A model generated the notes under the pieces. It ran no database searches, was not told where the DNA came from, and was given only the letters and a program-made list of their open reading frames with translations. Both the position numbers and the translations under genes were made by a program. Of a stretch of DNA of 15,935 bases, positions 13,738 to 15,935 are shown in pieces. The DNA is from DATBED01 sp035480695 (lineage in GTDB: Bacteria > Patescibacteriota > Saccharimonadia > Saccharimonadales > UBA4665), in the NCBI GenBank assembly GCA_035480695.1, contig DATIHM010000081.1, forward strand, positions 1-15,935, read 5' to 3'. Each line of letters begins with the position of its first letter. Positions within the stretch are counted from its first letter, which is position 1.

Positions 13738-14074
13738 AACGCCCAACATATCCGATCATCAACGGTATCTACTGGCCGCTGAAGTTGCAAAAAGATATTT
13801 TCCTGCGGGTGCTAAGGACATGACACTTTGGCTCGATGACGAGCCTGGCGACTGTTACAACGAGTACTCCGGTTTTGCAAAAGAGTGGGGTCTGGAAATC
13901 GCTGATGACGCCAGGTTATATGTGCAACTCCACGAAGCAGTAAAGGCACGCCGCCGCGAAGGCCCTGGTTTGCTGTCCAGAGGGGCACTCAGACTAGGTA
14001 TTTTCGTCGCAGAGGGCGTGCTCGGAACTTACAAAGCATTCCTCAATCATTACGGAGACGGTAGTGGCAAGTAA
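13730..14074 (+). CDS. Unrecognised 114-aa protein between hrcA and grpE
   Basis: I do not recognise this protein. It begins MSETPNISDHQRYLLAAEVAK and appears largely helical, with an acidic middle (LWLDDEPGDCYNEYSGF), a basic helix (HEAVKARRREG) and a hydrophobic C-terminal stretch (LRLGIFVAEGVLGTYKAFL) too short and mixed to call a TM segment. The start overlaps the hrcA stop by 8 bp and carries a strong AGGAGG. The end overlaps the grpE GTG by 11 bp. The three genes are therefore one translationally coupled operon under CIRCE control, and the product is probably heat-inducible. Base composition looks more A/T-rich than its neighbours. Possible roles (a co-chaperone, or an HrcA or GrpE partner) are suggested only by location. 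Confidence 0.75.
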   Translation: MSETPNISDHQRYLLAAEVAKRYFPAGAKDMTLWLDDEPGDCYNEYSGFAKEWGLEIADDARLYVQLHEAVKARRREGPGLLSRGALRLGIFVAEGVLGTYKAFLNHYGDGSGK

Positions 14075-14534
14075 GCCTAAGAGGCAGCCAGCTGCAGATG
14101 AGCTTCAGCGGAAACTTGAGGATTTGACGCGGGCGCTGCAGCACGAGCGGGCCGACGCCATCAACCTGCGCCGCCGCCACGAAGAAGAGCTGGCCAACCT
14201 GCGCACCCACCTCAAAGCCAACGTCGTGCGCGAGTTGCTGCCGGTCATCGACAACTTTGAGCGTGCGCTCAAACATGTGCCGGAAGACTTGGCCGACAAC
14301 GATTATGTGAAAGGCGTGCAGGGAATCGTCAAACAGTTCGAGAAGACGCTGGAACAGATGGGCGTACAGCGCATCAAGACGGTCGGCGAACCGTTCGACC
14401 CGCGCTTCCACGAGGCTGTCAGCCTGGAAGAGGGCGACGGCGCCCGCGAAGTCGTCAGCGAAGAATTGCAACCCGGCTATACACTAGGCGATGACGTCAT
14501 CCGCCACGCCGTGGTCCGCGTCAAAATGCAGTGA
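14064..14534 (+). CDS. grpE: Nucleotide exchange factor GrpE
   Basis: GrpE is the DnaK cochaperone that speeds ADP release; it works as a dimer in the cytoplasm. The 156-aa product has a long N-terminal helix or coiled coil (about 10-55, ADELQRKLEDLTRALQHERA onward) with NLRRR. It then has the conserved ELLPVIDNFERAL (57-69) and the C-terminal beta-domain signature GEPFDPRFHEAV (108-119), and ends with DDVIRHAVVRVKMQ. Family proteins are often about 180-200 aa; the shorter length reflects a short disordered N-terminus. The start is GTG 14064, preceded by GGAG 6 nt upstream, overlapping the previous gene by 11 bp. An ATG alternative would truncate the long helix. Confidence 0.96.
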   Translation: MASKPKRQPAADELQRKLEDLTRALQHERADAINLRRRHEEELANLRTHLKANVVRELLPVIDNFERALKHVPEDLADNDYVKGVQGIVKQFEKTLEQMGVQRIKTVGEPFDPRFHEAVSLEEGDGAREVVSEELQPGYTLGDDVIRHAVVRVKMQ

Positions 14535-14556
14535 CTTGCGGCAGTGGCCTGCTTAT

Positions 14557-14979
14557 CTAGCATTTGGCAACAAAAGCGACGGTGAAGTGGCGTCCAGATT
14601 GGCTTACCTCAGGTACAAGGCATTTGTTGTAATTACCATAGGCCTTAATTTGTTTGGCAGCTTGGTTTATGTTGTAGACCGCATCGGTTGGGCTGGCAGT
14701 TTTCTTGGACGTAGAGTAACGGCGACCATTCAGTGTGTAGTCTAGCCACACGGGCAGTGAGGTTTGGTAAGGGCCTTTGCCATGCTTATCAAAATATTGC
14801 GCCGAAACTGTCCAGCGAAAAGTGGCGGCAGCGGCTAAAGAGTTTATCGTAACTACGACTCCGACGATAGCCACCAATGCGACAACTATGATTAGGCTCA
14901 ACCGATTGTTTTTTTGCGAAGACACCCGCTTGACCGCAGGCTTTTTAGATTTGGATCTGCTTTTTGTACTTTTTGCCAT
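14557..14979 (-). CDS. Small membrane-anchored extracytoplasmic protein of unknown function
   Basis: I do not recognise this 140-aa protein. The N-terminus is very rich in Lys/Ser (MAKSTKSRSKSKKPAVKR, 1-26), followed by one hydrophobic helix (about 27-46) and an extracytoplasmic domain of about 90 residues rich in Tyr and Thr. Two cysteines near the end (C120 and the terminal residue C140) could form a disulfide. AAGGA lies 7 nt before ATG 14979, and a TTGACA/TATGTT promoter is upstream, so the gene is well supported. It converges on grpE with 22 bp between stops and is divergent from dnaK. Its -35 ends 2 bp from the dnaK CIRCE, so HrcA binding could affect it too. Confidence 0.75.
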   Translation of the reverse strand: MAKSTKSRSKSKKPAVKRVSSQKNNRLSLIIVVALVAIVGVVVTINSLAAAATFRWTVSAQYFDKHGKGPYQTSLPVWLDYTLNGRRYSTSKKTASPTDAVYNINQAAKQIKAYGNYNKCLVPEVSQSGRHFTVAFVAKC

Positions 14980-15003
14980 TTCTGTATCCTTATTGATAGG
15001 TTA

Positions 15004-15032
15004 AACATACTAAGGGCTACTTAAGTTGTCAA
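15004..15032 (-). promoter_or_regulatory. Promoter of the small anchored protein at 14557-14979
   Basis: Minus-strand TTGACA (15032-15027), a 17-bp spacer, then TATGTT (15009-15004). The leader is about 18 nt and contains AAGGA before the ATG. The -35 is 2 bp from the left edge of the dnaK CIRCE. Confidence 0.6.
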
Positions 15033-15034
15033 GG

Positions 15035-15061
15035 TTGGCACTCTTGACACGAGAGTGCCAA
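15035..15061 (+). promoter_or_regulatory. CIRCE operator upstream of dnaK
   Basis: TTGGCACTC (15035-15043), a 9-nt spacer (15044-15052), then GAGTGCCAA (15053-15061) form a perfect 9-bp inverted repeat that matches the CIRCE consensus except for the same symmetric G/C change in each arm. It is the expected HrcA site for dnaK. Confidence 0.95.
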
Positions 15062-15072
15062 TTTATTACACT
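15044..15072 (+). promoter_or_regulatory. dnaK promoter with -35 inside CIRCE
   Basis: A perfect -35 TTGACA (15044-15049) fills most of the CIRCE spacer. A -10 TACACT (15067-15072) follows after exactly 17 bp, the same arrangement as at hrcA. The start of transcription is expected near 15079, giving a leader of about 39 nt. Confidence 0.75.
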
Positions 15073-15100
15073 GGCAGTACGAACTTTAGACTGCTAAAAA

Positions 15101-15117
15101 AGGAAGGATAACTTCTT
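15101..15117 (+). promoter_or_regulatory. dnaK ribosome binding site in a possible hairpin
   Basis: The purine-rich AGGAAGG (15101-15107) is a Shine-Dalgarno 10 nt before ATG 15118. AGGAAG (15101-15106) can pair with CTTCTT (15112-15117, immediately before the ATG) around the 5-nt loop GATAA, giving 6 bp with one G-U. The pairing would hide the SD at low temperature. The stem is short, so its stability is uncertain. Confidence 0.45.
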
Positions 15118-15935
15118 ATGGGCAAAATCATCGGTATCGATTTAGGCACCACCAACTCGGCCATGGCCGTAATGCAAGCCGGCAAGCCGGAAATTATCGC
15201 TAACAGCGAGGGTAACCGCACGACCCCTTCGGTCGTGGCGGTCAACAAGAATGGGGAAAGGCTGGTCGGGCAGGTAGCCCGCCGCCAGCAAGTGACCAAT
15301 TCCAAAAACACGATCTATGAAGTGAAGCGCCTGATCGGACGCAACTTCAGCGACAAAGAAGTCCAGCGCGACCTCAAGTTGATGGGTTACGAAATCGTCA
15401 AGAGCGGCAACGGAGTGAAGGTGAAGATGGGCGACAAGGAATATTCGCCCGAAGAAATCAGCGCTATGATCCTGGGCAAGCTGAAGGCCGACGCCGAAGC
15501 TTTTTTGGGCGACAAAGTGACCGAAGCCGTCATTACCGTTCCGGCCTACTTTGACGACTCGCAGCGCCACGCCACCAAAGACGCCGGCAAAATTGCTGGG
15601 CTGGAAGTGAAGCGAATCATTAACGAGCCGACGGCCGCGGCCTTGGCTTACGGCTTGGACAAAGGTGAAAAGAAAGACGAAAAAATCGCCGTTTACGACC
15701 TCGGCGGCGGCACGTTCGACATCTCCATTCTGGAGCTGGGCGATGGTGTTTTCGAAGTTAAGTCCACCAACGGCGACACGCACCTCGGTGGCGCCGACTT
15801 TGACCGCGTCGTCATCAATTACTTCGCCGACGAGTTCAAGAAAGAGCACGGCATCGACATCTCTGACGACAAAGCCGCCATGCAGCGCCTGCGCGATGAG
15901 GCCGAGAAGGCCAAGATTGAGCTGTCGACCGCCCA
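15118..15935 (+). CDS. dnaK: Chaperone DnaK (Hsp70), partial (N-terminal 272 residues)
   Basis: DnaK is the ATP-dependent Hsp70 chaperone; GrpE encoded just upstream is its exchange factor. The visible part is most of the nucleotide-binding domain: phosphate-1 motif GIDLGTTNS (about 6-14), RTTPSVVAV (about 34-42), the VPAYFDDSQRHATKDAGKIA block (about 142-161), NEPTAAALAYGLD (about 170-182) and phosphate-2 DLGGGTFDIS (about 196-205), ending within LRDEAEKAKIELST. The reading frame is intact to the window edge; the substrate-binding domain lies outside. ATG 15118 has a Shine-Dalgarno and gives the usual MGKIIGIDLGTT start. It is transcribed from its own CIRCE promoter rather than from the hrcA-grpE operon. 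Confidence 0.98.
   Translation, partial: MGKIIGIDLGTTNSAMAVMQAGKPEIIANSEGNRTTPSVVAVNKNGERLVGQVARRQQVTNSKNTIYEVKRLIGRNFSDKEVQRDLKLMGYEIVKSGNGVKVKMGDKEYSPEEISAMILGKLKADAEAFLGDKVTEAVITVPAYFDDSQRHATKDAGKIAGLEVKRIINEPTAAALAYGLDKGEKKDEKIAVYDLGGGTFDISILELGDGVFEVKSTNGDTHLGGADFDRVVINYFADEFKKEHGIDISDDKAAMQRLRDEAEKAKIELSTA

Noticed and set aside
1..15935. CRISPR arrays, tRNA or rRNA genes, IS elements or phage genes
   Set aside because: None seen. There are no regularly spaced repeats, no transposase, integrase or capsid motifs, and no cloverleaf-like segments in the short intergenic gaps, the largest of which are about 140 bp.

Overview
The window looks like a compact bacterial chromosome segment, most likely from the Patescibacteria (CPR), with Saccharibacteria (TM7) as the best guess. 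This is an inference from several signs: very tight gene packing, core genes shorter than usual (TilS 295 aa, HrcA about 235 aa), small lineage-specific membrane-anchored proteins, and promoters that sit almost on top of start codons. TGA is used as a stop (hrcA, grpE), so the code is the standard one and not the recoded UGA=Gly of Gracilibacteria/Absconditabacteria. No phage, IS element, CRISPR array, rRNA or tRNA was seen.

Layout. Bases 1-417 (minus) hold the N-terminal part of a TauE/SafE-family permease. It is divergent from a plus-strand housekeeping run: tilS (tRNA-Ile lysidine synthetase), ftsH (membrane AAA+ protease), murJ (lipid II flippase). A strong hairpin follows ftsH. A minus-strand single-TM surface protein of unknown function (4935-5753) shares a divergent promoter region with lepA (elongation factor 4). 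Next comes a minus-strand pair of membrane-anchored surface proteins (7602-9986 and 10033-11163). They share the same N-terminal anchor, three DUF5648-like repeats, a low-complexity linker and a Cys motif, but only one carries a C-terminal GH5-like glycosidase. They are followed by an unrecognised four-TM protein, a guanylate-kinase-family enzyme, and a small minus-strand hypothetical.

The right end is a heat-shock region: hrcA, an unrecognised 114-aa protein, and grpE overlap one another and are preceded by a CIRCE operator. Then comes a minus-strand small anchored protein, a second CIRCE, and dnaK, which runs off the window. HrcA should repress both CIRCE promoters, so hrcA-grpE and dnaK would be co-regulated although a divergent gene separates them.

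The most striking sequence-level signals are these. (1) A -10 hexamer lies 6-9 nt before the ATG of seven genes, implying leaderless transcripts. (2) Both CIRCE elements carry the -35 hexamer inside their 9-nt spacer, 17 bp from the -10. (3) The tandem paralogues differ by a whole catalytic domain. (4) A possible SD-sequestering hairpin sits directly before dnaK. (5) An unknown protein is embedded in the hrcA-grpE operon.
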